Source: Paramacrobiotus metropolitanus (Eukaryota; Tardigrada; Eutardigrada; Parachela; Macrobiotidae). Taken from it: 64,000 nucleotides of DNA. Under the pieces are notes generated by a model. That model had not been told where the DNA came from. It searched no databases and saw nothing but the letters and a program-made list of their open reading frames with translations. The stretch spans positions 2,976,001 to 3,040,000 of the forward strand of contig NW_026570221.1 of assembly GCF_019649055.1 (NCBI RefSeq), given 5' to 3'. Of the stretch, positions 38,480 through 50,090 are shown piece after piece (position 1 is the stretch's first letter; every line of letters begins with the position of its first letter). The translations under genes and the position numbers were made by a program.

Positions 38480-39665
38480 ATGGAGCTACTTATCGTTTGG
38501 GGAAAGGTTGTCGTTCCTTTAGCGTTTGGAATACTGGCCATAGGATTCTGTACAGCCACCGCACCAGCATCCGGCGAGCCGCTACCTCCTCTGCTCTGTG
38601 GCCAATTGGATCCTTCTGCGTCCACCGTTGAACAATTCCAGATGTTGTCAGATTGCGTCATGACTATCGGGTAACCGCTGAGCAGAATATTTCTCTTGAT
38701 GCTTATAACAGGAAAGCTTTTGCTCGACCTTACACAACCCGCATATTTTCAATTTAAGTGCTGCATTTATTTATTACTGTAACAAAGATAATTCTATTAG
38801 GTTACACTGAACAAAATTTATTCATTTTATGGATTTTAATAAAAGCGTGATTCAAGCATCCATTCTTTTATCAAACGACTACAGATCTGTAATATTAATA
38901 TGGACACCACTTCATTGTAAGAATTCGGTTGAAAAGGAGATACACATAATTCGTGCTGACTTACTCCATCCAGTGCTGGCAGCTTATGTGCATTTTTCTG
39001 TTCCACGATGTTTCCTGACTTTTTAATATAATAATTTAGTAGCTTGATTCGTCCACGGAAATCCCGCTTTAACAAGCTTACGAGAAACCGCAAAATTAGA
39101 AGTCCAGCTCCCAGTAGCATCACAAAAACGACAAAAACTCCCGTGATGCTGGCGCAAAACGGGTGACGTTGGGCCAGCCGCAAGAAGCTGTACGTGGTGC
39201 TTTGAAGCCACGAGGTTTCGCTTTCACTGGGACCCGGCTCGCAGTCAACGGGATCTGGTTCGTTGTCGCCGAGAAACGATTCGCAGTCATCGGTAGCCGG
39301 CTGGTGTTGAGCGGTGCGGGCCGTTGGCAGTGGTGGGCGGATGGTGGTGGAAGTAGTGATGCTGCAGGTCGGAGGTTTATCGAGATGAACCATGTCAGTT
39401 AGCCGCTGGACGCTTTTGCTAAACAACAGACACATAATGTGATACAGGTTGGCAGCTCGCCTAAATGTCATGTTAGGACTAAGAAAGCGAATATCTTGCG
39501 CGCCGTTTCTCAGCTAATAAATTAAATAAATCATACCACATTATAAAATCAAAAATAATTAATAAAATGGGAAGCAAATAAAATATAATAAAATCCAGCT
39601 ACGCTGTCCTGGTCCTGCTGCTCGGTTCTTTGGCGATTGACAGTCTTTTCCAGTCTCTCTGCTAA
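38480..39665 (+). pseudogene. Two-TM family gene B1, exon 2 internally inverted
   Basis: Exon 1 (38480-38670) is intact: signal peptide VVVPLAFGILAIGF, LLCGQLDPSASTVEQ, LSDCVMTI, donor CGG|GTAACC in phase 2. No plus-strand exon 2 follows. Instead the exon-2 body is on the minus strand from 39414 to about 39040: acceptor TGTTTAG, SVQRLTDM, Thr/Pro-rich linker, RLAQRHPFC, a first membrane helix, FRGRIK. The missing last helix and C-terminus (AVLVLLLGSLAIDSLFQSLC, stop 39663-39665) are back on the plus strand at 39600. A segment of about 555 bp (39040-39595) was therefore flipped within the gene. AGCTAC occurs at both breakpoints, on opposite strands. The inversion should abolish normal splicing. 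Confidence 0.78.
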
Positions 39666-40304
39666 TTCTCGCGGGACCGATGTCCTTAAACTTTGGGCTA
39701 TGTTTATTTCCTACTTTACTGTTCAGTCAAACTAAAAATATGCATGCTCATCATATGTAAGAATTACTGCTATTAAATATTATTGAATCGTTCTTAAAGC
39801 GTGATTCTAGTTTTTACCATTTGATAATAACCTTTCTTGAAGCAATTTATGGAGTATAATTTTCTTAAGATGGCTAGATTCATTCGACGTAGGCGCAGTT
39901 TTATATTGCTGTAATAATTTCCATGTACCAAAAAGACTGCATTATTTACTGGATACATTAAAAGTTTAAAGAAATTCTAATGCATCGATATGTCTGATAT
40001 AAAATCAAGCTTTCAGTTAGTCAATAACTCAATGATGTCGAAGTCCCCTTTCTGTCATTACTAAAAACCTGAGTTCAGTTACCAACCGAAATCGTAATAT
40101 TATTGGAAGATAATCCAAACTGACACTATTACAAAGGCGAAGTCAAGTCATCATAACTTTCATTTTTCCTCAAAACCGGTGAAAACTCTGATAAAAAGCA
40201 GAATTATTTTAGAGGGAGGAATATTCTCACTAAGCATCATGCCTTTAAAAAGTGATTTTTCTACTGTACATTGCCTCAATCACGACTGCCGAGACCGTAA
40301 TAAC
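39666..40304. other. Intergenic, no gene seen
   Basis: AT-rich spacer between B1 and the B2 promoter module. I see no ORF, repeat or RNA gene that I can support. Confidence 0.5.
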
Positions 40305-40500
40305 CTGTCGTATCGATTTGTTAGAGTATAAAATAATGCTTATGGTTAGGATGTGTACGTACACAATTATATCATGCGGTGTGCTGTAACTATGTAGGTA
40401 ATAGCATGCTTTAGTTAGTCAAGGCGGCGAGCTGAGAGTGGTAGTTGTGTAATATTAAAATCCTGGGTCGGAACTACTCCAGAACCCTCGTTGATTTATA
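40305..40500 (+). promoter_or_regulatory. Promoter module of B2
   Basis: CTGTCGTATCGATTTGTTAG at 40305, preceded by GACTGCCGAGACCGTAATAA (compare GGCTGCCGAGATTATTAGCC at 60305). Then CAAGGCGGCGAGCT at 40421 and ACTACTCCAGAACCCTCGTT at 40474. Same order and spacing as at the other B genes. Confidence 0.55.
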
Positions 40501-40621
40501 TGTTGAAGTGATGCACGATTAATCAGTGTGCGTTTGCGGTATTAGTTTCCAACATCTCCAGATTTGAATTCTGATCAAACGAACCCTGTTTTTTACTGGT
40601 ATTTCGAGGCCGTGTAGAGTT

Positions 40622-41438
40622 ATGGAGCAAATTGTCCCTGGTGGGAAGGTTTTCTTCCCGTTTGCGTTAGGAATGCTGCTGGTAAATGGACTGTGCACAG
40701 CCACCGCACCTGCATCCAGGGTGTCGTTGGTTCCTCCGTTGGGTGGCCCGTTAGATCCGTCCGCGTCCGCGGCTGAACAGATTCAAATGTTGGCTGACTG
40801 CGTTGTAACCATCAGGTACTAGAACACTGATAAACGACCAGCTTCTCTGCTTGTAAAGTAGAAATGTTTTGGCTTAACTCTATGCAAAAAGGATTCAATA
40901 ATAATTCTTGCCAAATACGAGTACTGCAAAAATTTAAAAAAGCATTCTGGCACTTGCAAATTAATTTCAAGTTTCAACGCCGCATGGAGAAATGGTGCGT
41001 GCAGTAATTGTTTCCAGATAATCCGGAAGTAAGTTATTCTTTATTAATACAACATACTATTTAGGGGCGTCCCCATGTCAGGCAAATTATTGATCTAAAA
41101 TGCATATTTTGCACATCCTACTGCAATTGTTGTGGGTATTGATTAGCGACAACTACCGCCGGCTGACTGATGCGAACCATCGGGATACTACGGCTTCGGT
41201 ACGCAGCACCGCTCCTATCCTGAACGCTTCATCCACGCCGTCTGCCGCCTGTCCCGCTATCCACCCCCCACCGACGAAACCTCGACCCGCTCAACACCAG
41301 TCGAATCCAGTCCGGCGCAACGAACTCACGTGGCACCACGTCCTGCAAAGCCTCGAACGGTCATTTGAACGTCAGCCGGTTTGCACTACCATCTTTGTCC
41401 TTTTCGCCATCTACACATTGTATCTGGCCAGGATGTGA
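40622..41438 (+). pseudogene. Two-TM family gene B2, frameshifted between membrane helices
   Basis: Exon 1 (40622-40815) encodes MEQIVPGGKVFFPF, a signal peptide, LGGPLDPSASAAEQIQMLAD and CVVTI, donor CAG|GTACTA, phase 2. Exon 2 (41147 after TTGATTAG) reads SDNYRRLTDA, a Thr/Pro-rich linker, LQSLERSFERQPV and one helix, then stops at 41438 after LYLARM. The expected loop and last helix continue in a shifted frame (VCGRVMLNRAAFYWTLSVLC) to about 41530. The spliced frame before the stop would be 161 residues with one helix missing. A real truncated protein is possible but a decayed copy is likelier. Confidence 0.62.
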
Positions 41439-42464
41439 GCATCATCTTAATCGTCAACGACGTCTGTGGGCGCGTTATGCTAAACAGAGCCGCTTTTTAT
41501 TGGACCTTGTCTGTGTTATGTGTGTCGTTGAGTCTTTTTAGCCTCTCTTGGGATATTCGCTGGATTGGTGTACTAACGCTTGCAGACTTTTATCTGGCTT
41601 TCTTGCCGCTTAACCGGCTTAATATCTATTCGTGAGATTACAGCCCTGTACGGCTTCTCTTGATGTAAAAAAATAACTGTAATCGGTATGGGAAGAATAA
41701 GTTCTCTGCTACTTCTGTGGTCCGATATGCGTGGACACACTCGATTTTTGAGTATCTGGTTCGTGTATTCGTACCGGCATACATTGTTCATAAGGGCAGT
41801 TAGGCCAATATAGAGTAAATCGCTTCATTCGCTTAAGCCTGACCTTAAAATGGGCGTTGGGTACCTGAGAACTCCATTACAGCCAGGCGAAGAAAAAACA
41901 GTTACTACGAAATTAAATTTAAGAAGATTGGATAACAACGTCTTTTCAAAATCTCAGTTCAGGTCGCCATATCTCAGCAACCGAATGCTGAGCTCTCCAG
42001 CCAACGTAAAGCAATCAATTCAACTTTGCATTGGCACTGCACGGTAGATAAAGTGTTGAGGAGTGCGTGCAACCGGAAGTGAAATTGACACCCTGTACCT
42101 GTGTACCCGGCCGCTTGCCTTCAAAATAGGGCCGAAGTATTGATTGGCTTATTTGGTGGTTGCTGTGACTGGATGTTACAGTAGCTAGAGAGTGCGAAGC
42201 ACACATCTATCATATAAATGTAAGGCGTATCCACAACAACGACTTGAGTTATCGAAAGACACGAGATTCAATGCCTATGATGGTATGAATTACATGCTGC
42301 TGCGGAACAATTGTAAATTCCGTTGATTGCTGTATAATTTCTGTAATTGTACAGTTGACGACGCTGAGTCTCTGCAGTAACTCGATATACTGTCTCCTGA
42401 TTAGTACCATCACGTTACCAGCTGCATTAGTTACCAGCGGCTGAATATTTTGGCCGTATTGAGT

Positions 42465-43572
42465 ATGGACTTACAGATACTTGTCGTACACCGAAAGAAG
42501 GTTCTTCCGCTGGCGTTGGGAGTACTGCTGGCCATGGTATACCCAAAATTTGCCAAGTCATCACGCAAAGAACAGCCAGCTTCATTGTGCAGCGTGCTGG
42601 ACACGTCCGCTTCCGCCGCTGAGCAGATTCATCTTTTGGCTGACTGTCTTCGTACCATCAGGTAATGGCGTTGATTCGGTATTTATGGTAAAACATCGCT
42701 CTCATATTCATCTATCGCACACAGCGACAGATGGTTACAGTGTATGCTGCAAGCTTAAATTATTTATTTATTATTTTTTTTGTAATCTTAAGGTCCACCG
42801 CAGCTGTTTGTTTTAAAAAAATATCATTTTGACCAGAATTCTCCAAATGTTTCGTTGCTGTTGGCACAAAATGATATTTAGGTTGTTTCCACATTCGATT
42901 CGTAGAAATATTGCTCACTCCAAGGAATTAGGCATGCCGCATGTAGGTAGAAAGTGTTATTACAAAATAGCATGTTTCTGAACTTAGTAAAAATTGCGGT
43001 GGCGAAAGTAAATAGCAACGTTTTCTCCCGCCTCTGCGCATGGATGAGCATGAAAACCGAAAAAACGGGAAGGTAATAAACACGGAGTAAATGGCGCGCA
43101 GGTAAAGCGCGCAAACGGTAGTGCACACAGCGAATGGTAGCGCAGAAGTTTGTGAACGGAGTGGTCACCATAATTTTTTTGTGGATTATCGTAACTACAT
43201 ATTTTGGGTTCCAGCGCGAACGCCCGGCATACGGAGGACATCGGCCAGCGCGACACAGCATCTCCGCCTTCCTCGCAGACCACCTCCGTCAGTCCCACGT
43301 CGACCCGCGGTAAGCGCGAAATCCCCTGGCTGTGGCGCCACTATCCCGACATCATCCGAGCGGCCTATCGCCACCCGAACTATCTCACCGCGATATGCAT
43401 CATCATCAACCTGCTGATAAGAAAGGCTATTCTCCTGCCGCTGCACTTCTGCCTCGACGCTGAGAGCCAGCGCAGTACACGCGGGAGCTGCCTGTTTCTT
43501 CTAGGTTCTATAATAGGTCATGTGTGTGGTCAATGGGTCAACGATCGCATTTTTGAGGCGCTGGGAGCCTAA
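42465..43572 (+). CDS. Two-TM family gene B3
   Basis: Exon 1 (42465-42661): MDLQILVVHRKKVLPLALGV signal/anchor, ASLCSVLDTSASAAEQIHLL, ADCLRTI, donor CAG|GTAATG. Exon 2 (43215-43572) follows GGGTTCCAG and reads SANARHTEDI, a Ser/Pro/Arg linker, IPWLWRHYPDIIRAAYRHP, a helix, FCLDAESQRSTRG, a second helix, WVNDRIFEALGA and stop. The exons total 555 nt, in frame, for 184 residues. Lys/Arg residues in the signal region and a shorter linker set it apart from the other copies. No lesion is visible. The intron is 553 bp. Confidence 0.68.
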
Positions 43573-44026
43573 ACTGCTGGCAAATTCGTTGACCTTTATT
43601 TAGCTTTCCGACACTTGGCTTTCCTGTGACGTTGTTAACTTGTGGGTCGACGACAAATCAAACTGCTTTTTCGGTGATTTTTTAATGTCTCTTGATGGTT
43701 TTTTTAGTGCTTCTTAGGTAATTTGGTTTCTATATTTAGCAGACCAATGTTTAGACGCTGCCGATTATTGATCGTTCTATAAGCTCGCGGGCCCTTTTCG
43801 TTCGTCAGCAATATAAATACTATCACCACTTGGACAAATCGCTCGTACGTTCCAAATGACCAACACAGAACAGAGAAAAGGCCGGTATAGTCCGGATTTA
43901 TCACCGAGCGTCTGGCGGAGCATCCGGACATCTTTCTATGCAATAAACTGATTAAGCTAGCAATTTTTAATGTTTTAAGCAGTTCATGCAATATTCTGTT
44001 ATAGAAAGTTAGAAATTGTACTGGTA
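43573..44026. other. Intergenic, no gene seen
   Basis: 3' flank of B3 and AT-rich spacer before the MITE; nothing else supported. Confidence 0.5.
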
Positions 44027-44323
44027 GTGTACGAGGAGGGAACAAGCATCTTCGGTAGCGCGCTCGATTAGTCAAGATACTTTGAACACTCGTGTGGCTG
44101 GAAATCTGGCTTAATAGTCAACCGCGGAAGGCTGGCAATCCACGTTTAACTTGCAACTGTCAATCAGGGCACCCATCCACGGTTGACGGCGAGGTGCACG
44201 CAGATGGGCAACATTCCACGGTTGGCTGTTAAGTTAATCATGCTGTTGGCACACTTGACGCAAAGTGTTCAAAGAGTCTTGACTTTCGAATGCGCTACCG
44301 AAGATGCTTGGTCCCTCCTCGTA
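44027..44323. mobile_element. MITE, about 297 bp
   Basis: Inverted ends of about 60 bp: TACGAGGAGGGAACAAGCAT on the left and its complement ending CTTGGTCCCTCCTCGTA on the right, sharing CATCTTCGGTAGCGC and TTTGAACACT further in. CTGGTA flanks both sides (44021-44026 and 44324-44329), an apparent 6-bp target duplication. The interior has repeated CCACGGTTG and no ORF. Confidence 0.75.
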
Positions 44324-44817
44324 CTGGTATTTATCATACACCGTTTAAAATTCATTTAAGTAAATTGGTGACGTAGCGCTAACAGTTAGCGTTGGCCGCT
44401 GCCGCTAGAGCGTAATTCCTGAATGGGCAGCTGCAGTTGTTCCGGCAAAATGAAATTTGATATTTGTATGGTTTTGCGTCATTTGCTTCCTAGTAACTTC
44501 CAGTGCTAATAAGCCGCTCGATACATCGTCTGATAAGCACTAAACGTAACATTTTTACAGCCATATGTTACACAGAGCAGGTTCATTTGTGACAACTTCA
44601 GCGTTCAAAACGAACACTTATGTAGAACTGCATCACTTGTTAGAATTCAAGATACTTAAATCGGATGAACTGACGTTGTCTGTTACCGGGTAGGATAGAG
44701 GAACACGGAAATTTGGCCAACGGTGTAAGCATTTTCCGGCGTGCAGTGGAATGCACATTCTTAGTACTTGTACTTGTTTTAACATGTGGTTGTAAAAATC
44801 GTTTCTTGTGCGGGCCA

Positions 44818-44983
44818 GTTCGAAGAAAATCGTGTGGTGGAAAGACTGGAAGGCGATGTGGCATTCCAAAAATTTTTCGAGTGCCGTAAATTAAAACTCA
44901 TGGCTGCATTGAAGGCGGATCGGGAAAAGTACGATCTTTTATCGAGTGCAGCCAAAACACGCGCACAAACCAGCCAAAAATAA
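44818..44983 (+). CDS. Possible terminal exon of an unknown small gene
   Basis: After a GCGGGCCAG acceptor-like site, a plus-strand frame reads FEENRVVERLEGDVAF, FFECRKLKLMAALKADREKY and ends TRAQTSQK then TAA. It is helical and charged with a coding-like composition. No start codon, upstream exon or poly(A) signal could be paired with it, so it may be chance or a decayed fragment. Confidence 0.22.
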
Positions 44984-45578
44984 CCGAACTTTCATCGGCA
45001 CACTTCGAATGCCGACTAGTAAAAACGCCGAATACTAAAGCGTACGCATAAATTTACCAACTAAACTACATCGGAGGTTGGAGTATGGCTCATAGAAGAG
45101 GCCAACCAGACAAGTACATACACCGCGTTTGTTTCGTTTTTCGCATGGCTCGTTCGTTATAAACTTAGACCTGTTTGATTTAGTGATTTAAGGACTGCGA
45201 GAGCAACAAGTACTGAAAGGTGTACTCGATCGTGGCGTAACACCGGAAGTAGGCGTGCCGCTTCTCCGCCTCCTTAATAACTTGTGTTATGTGACTTATG
45301 TTAGCCGCAGATGCCATCGTGCTTATAATATTTCGGCAGCGGTTAAGCATATTTAATCCGACTATCTCGGGTGTTTGAATATTTTGACATTCACTTACGT
45401 CGCTGGAAGAATTGCAGCATATGCGATAATCATCCCCGAAGTTGCTGCGCGATTTCTTGTTGCTACGGTTCGTATTACAGATACTTTTGCGTTACTCGTT
45501 GACTAGTTTCATCATTTTACGCTTTTCGTTACTTACCGATTTCCAAATAGGTCGGTTGTGTCACGTGTGGAATACATT
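44984..45578. other. Upstream region of B4, no other gene
   Basis: The B promoter blocks are not clearly conserved here; only weak resemblance is seen (ACTCGATCGTGG near 45225). No ORF supported. Confidence 0.4.
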
Positions 45579-46703
45579 ATGGAGGAGCTACTGGGCGTTC
45601 ATGGGAAGACGGTCCTTCAGCTGACGTTGGGAATCCTACTAGTCATCGGAGTCGCTGCAACGGCCCCGACACCAACTGACGAACAACTGGCGCTGTTATG
45701 CACCCCATGGAATCGCTCCGCACCCACTTCCGAGCAGATTCAGGCGTTGGCGGACTGCGTTATGGGCATCGGGTGAGCGGTATGATAATTAGTTTTTGCA
45801 AATCGTGTCAGAAAACAGCTCACTCAGTCGATCTTTTGTCTCATACAAACCGGAATACACTACAGCCTTCATAAGTTGCTAATTGCTTTAGGAATCATTT
45901 ATTAGCCATAAGCCAACCATACGAAGGAAATAAAAGGAAGGTCACGCCACTTATAACCATTACTTTTATAAGGTTAAATTACTAGTAGGTATCTATATAA
46001 AAAACCAGTTATACTTTGTTGAATTCCTTTATTTGGGAGTTATATGGAGGAGTTATTGGAATATTCTCCTTCGTTTATTTTTTACACGTTATGTATTATT
46101 GTTTCACATAATTATGTATTCTGTCATTTTAAAGTATTTTACTGCAGTAATATGCATTAGATATTTGGCTCCGTATTTCTTCAATTGTTCCGTATTGTCA
46201 GTTTAAATATTTAATTTATACTTTATTTATTTTTTCATAATTTGTGTATAAAGTATAACTCGCGGAATTTTGTACTACCTTGACTTTGCAGTATGAACTT
46301 CCGCCCACTCGCTGATGCAGCCCAGTCCACCATCTCGATGCCCACCGGGAACGGTAGCAAAATCACCACACTCCAGCCTCCCACGAACACTACCACCGTC
46401 TGCCCCCCACCGCGCGGAACTCGCCGACCGACACCGCAGCCCGATGCAGGGCACGTACCGTTGTTTCAGCGCCTCATTAAAGGCCTCGTCAATGCGACCA
46501 ACTATCATCCCTTTTTCACCTTCGCCATTATCTTCACCATCCTTGGCCTGTTTATGCTGTGTATTGCGCCTTTGTCGATGTGTTTCATCAAGATCCTGGT
46601 CAAGCGCAGTGTACGTGACCGCATCCTGATGGTTGGTGGCCTGATAGTAGGTATTCTGGTTGGCGCTTTTGCCCTCGACAGCCTGCTGCAGTCACTGTAC
46701 TGA
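45579..46703 (+). CDS. Two-TM family gene B4
   Basis: Exon 1 (45579-45772): MEELLGVHGKTVLQLTLGIL signal peptide, APTPTDEQLALLCTPWNRSA, PTSEQIQALADCVMGI, donor CGG|GTGAGC, phase 2. Exon 2 (46292-46703) follows GACTTTGCAG and reads GMNFRPLADAAQ, a Thr/Pro-rich linker with potential N-glycosylation sites, FQRLIKGLVNATNYHPFF, a helix, a basic loop (KRSVRDR), a second helix and FALDSLLQSLY. The exons sum to 606 nt for 201 residues. It is the clearest intact member. The topology would put the linker in the lumen or outside the cell. Confidence 0.75.
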
Positions 46704-48576
46704 CCATCCAGTTGCCCCGATTTAACTACAACCTTTTCAACCACAGCAATTTCTACGCTTTTAAGGATAGAAATACCGTGGATTAATTAAGTTTTGTGTG
46801 GCAATATTTATTATCGCTAGAAATATTCACGCCATATATGATGATTTAAACCATCGGCTTAATTGACTGCCTTAGCCTTTATTTTCGATAAAATTATTCA
46901 GTTTTTAAGAAATGTTAATTAATCATGCTGCTTTGAATATGCTTTGGTAAAGTGCGGCAAAATGCTGTCATTTTTCTGGGTGGTATGCACATGTTCATTA
47001 TAGCACCTAAAACTTCTCGCCAAAGTTGGAACTTGCAACCGTGCTGTGCTGAGAATGTGAGCTGATGCATGGCGCATAATGATTTATTTTCGTGCATGGG
47101 AAAATCTTGTAATGGCGAACTTGTGCAACACCGTACAGCATAGTTACTCAGAATTACGAAAATAGCGCTGATCAGTTCTGTGCGGTTCGTAATTTCGAGA
47201 CGTTTGCGTCTAATCATTAACTAATGCGCACCGTGAAACTAAGTTATGCATTCCCAATGAAACTGAGTTAGAAAAGAATGCAGTATAACCCTGATTTGCA
47301 TAGATAAGCCAGGCACAATCAAAGGCGGTAAAATGCGTTCAAGTGGTGATGTCAACAAGAATAGCAGCAGCAAACCTCTCCAAAACTAACCGAATGGCAC
47401 TATCATGACGTTGACGGCTTTTCCGCTTTTCAAAAATTTTCCGTTTTATTTGAGCGTATTGTTAACTTGTTGCGTTTGTGAGTGTCGCACTCGTAAATAT
47501 GTACTCACATACAGAATCAGAAGTCGCTGCTTCAAATAGTAGAATAAGGCCTTCTCACTGTTCTTGAAATTCCCTGCCGACGGAAGTATTTTCGGAGCAG
47601 TAATTGAACGCGTTAACTTTCACTAAACAAAATGATAAATTATTACACACTCAAGTGGTAACCACACCGTGGCTTGTCTAGAACAAGCTCTAATTATTTG
47701 ATGGTGTCGAACATCTTACCAGTCAACTAACACAAAATAAAATAACCGACCTTTTTTTATTTTATTTTTTTTAAATCGCCAGCACTTTTGATAAGTATTA
47801 CATACGAGTACATACTGAGTACTAAAACAAAATTTTAAATAATCTCACTAACAAAGAAGACGGCGTTCTCCAGTTGCATCCCTTAACCGTGCCTCAGTTC
47901 GCGTTCCTTCCACGCTGCGCCAGCAGAACTAAACGTGTCAAAAATTAAGAGAACAACAAGTGTTAACTTTAAAAATAAGCGTATTTCCGGCGCTTCTCGT
48001 CCCGCGCCTTCCTGGCTGCTCCTCCGGAATTGGTGCTGCTGTTGATGACGTAAAACAACGCGAACGCATGTTACGTGTTGAAACAGTGGGGCGTGGCGCG
48101 CCGTAGTATGAAGACTGGCGTAACACGGGAATTTGTACAATTCGCTGTATTTTATCGTGCTCATCATCTGGAACGGCCGATATGTCCGGCCGCAAAATTT
48201 GTACTTGTACTCAGGGCAGGTGGAAATCGATTGCTACACGTGCCGTCACCCACACCGCTTACCACGGAAGCAGTACATGCGCAGGGAAGGTACTTTAATC
48301 AACAATTACATAGCATACTCGATATGCAGGAAGAGAATTGCCAACACGACTAAATACAGGTTATGGATAAGGTGTTCGAATATATGCCCTTGCAATATCG
48401 ATCTACAAATAGTTCCATGAAAGACATGAAAGTGGGCCCATTACGATAGCATCTTTCTAGGGTATTATAATTTCGCCTGTGAACTTCCACTATATAATAT
48501 TTCCGAAGCATAGTTGCATTAGATTTCTCACTTGTCTGTAATACCAACCTTAGGTTCGCATCCAGTGCTTTTCAGA
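46704..48576. other. Long intergenic region, no supported gene
   Basis: AT-rich. Around 47883-48353 both strands have ORFs of 85-95 codons, but none has a signal peptide, matching exon or conserved motif. Confidence 0.45.
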
Positions 48577-49464
48577 ATGAAGACGTTGTTGTACTTCTAC
48601 TGGGCAATTTTGCCAGCAGTATTTGCGGTGGGTTTACTGCAGGATGGCAGCCAAAAGATCGACACAGCGACCGAGGAAGAACAGCAATGTATGCTTGACC
48701 ACTTTCATGACGTTTCGAGCGAAGAGGACAAGAAAATCACCTTGCATAAATATCTCCCATTTTTAAGGTATTTTCAAGTTGTATATGCAGCGTACTGCTT
48801 ATGTAACTCTGAACGACAAAGTATTAAACGTTTTGTTTATGTCAAAGTGCAATACTGCAGGAACGGGGTATGCATGAACATGGACGGTTTTTACAAGACC
48901 GCATACAGAATAAATTTGTTTGTAGAATAATATTAAGCGATACTCAAACTGTCTTAAAACGATAGATTCATTGTCGGTCCATGTGTGTTGCCATTGCAAT
49001 ATCTTCTTATAACATAACTTACTCCGTCATTTTTGGCGGTTTAGTTAATGCTACACGTTAATAGGGACACGTCTGAGGCAGAAGCGAAGAGTTCCAATGA
49101 ACTGAAAAAGTGTGTTAATGATGTGTACATTGTGGAGCAAAGCAAGACACAGGGATCTTCTCGCTCCACACCGGATGCTGCTGCCTCTAAGTATAGCCAA
49201 ATCTGGAAAGGAAAACGTGGGTTCTGGGACAGAGTGTGGATGGACCTGCGGAAACTGTGCAACAGCGAACCTGTTCTTGGACTGCCAAATGCTCTAGCGG
49301 CAGTTGTTTTTATTTTCGGGTCAACGATGGTAGTGTTTGCACTTCTTATGGTTTACTATGATCCTCAGCCAAAGCATATTCTTCTCATGATAATTGTCAT
49401 GAGTTTCATCGGCGCCATCCCGATGTATCGCATAATGGTACCCATACTGCATACTGCATGCTAA
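48577..49464 (+). CDS. Divergent two-TM family gene B5
   Basis: Exon 1 (48577-48767): MKTLLYFYWAILPAVFAVGL signal peptide, an acidic lumenal segment with one Cys (EEQQCMLDHFHDV) and donor AAG|GTATTT in phase 2. Exon 2 (49065-49464) follows GTTAATAG and reads DTSEAEAKSSNELKKCV, a Ser-rich linker, GFWDRVWMDLRKLCNSEP, a helix, a short loop and a second helix, ending HTAC. The exons sum to 591 nt for 196 residues. Exon number, phase and topology match the family, but sequence identity is low. AATAAA lies near 49726. This may be an ancient paralogue. Confidence 0.62.
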
Positions 49465-50090
49465 ACGGACTGTTATAGACGAGCTTAAAGTTTCTCAAAT
49501 TTAGATGTAAGGTTTCATTTTACTTGCGTGGGAGAAATGAAGTTGTAAAAAACAATTAGCTTATGCTGCGCACTTGGAGCATTTACCTGGGATGTCTTGC
49601 CTGTGTGAATGTACAGTCGACATCTTCTCATTATTATCATTTGCCGAAACGATTTAGATAAACTAATCACAAGCACAAGACGACAATCATTTTCTTATCC
49701 TCAGACTGGATAACTGGAAGAGTTGAATAAACCGTGCATTTTTATCCCTGCGGCATGTACATGCTGTACTTCCAGTTGTAGTATTCGTGTGCTATTCATT
49801 GTACAAATCTTTGCCCTGTACATTGTAGTGATTGTACTATTCTTGGTATACTGTAGTATGTATTTACAAAGCATGTACATTTTAATCGTGTAAAGGCGGC
49901 TGTTTTTAAAAATGAAGTAAATTTTGAAAAACGTCTGGACCGATCAAAAGTCGCTCAGTATATTCCGAAGCAACTGTCTAGCCATTCACAAAGCGTGGCA
50001 AACGTTGTGCAACGCCCTCTCAGCGCGGGTGAACTATCTTGAAACCAGAATCATTTAAACGGCGAATCTTGATTGACGTTTCTCCAATTT
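49465..50090. other. Intergenic between B5 and gene C1, no gene
   Basis: 3' flanks of the two converging genes. Contains repeated GTACAT/TGTACA motifs (49750-49890). No ORF supported. Confidence 0.45.

Noticed and set aside
47883-48353. Overlapping ORFs of 85-95 codons on both strands
   Set aside because: No conserved motif, no exon partner, and opposite-strand overlap.
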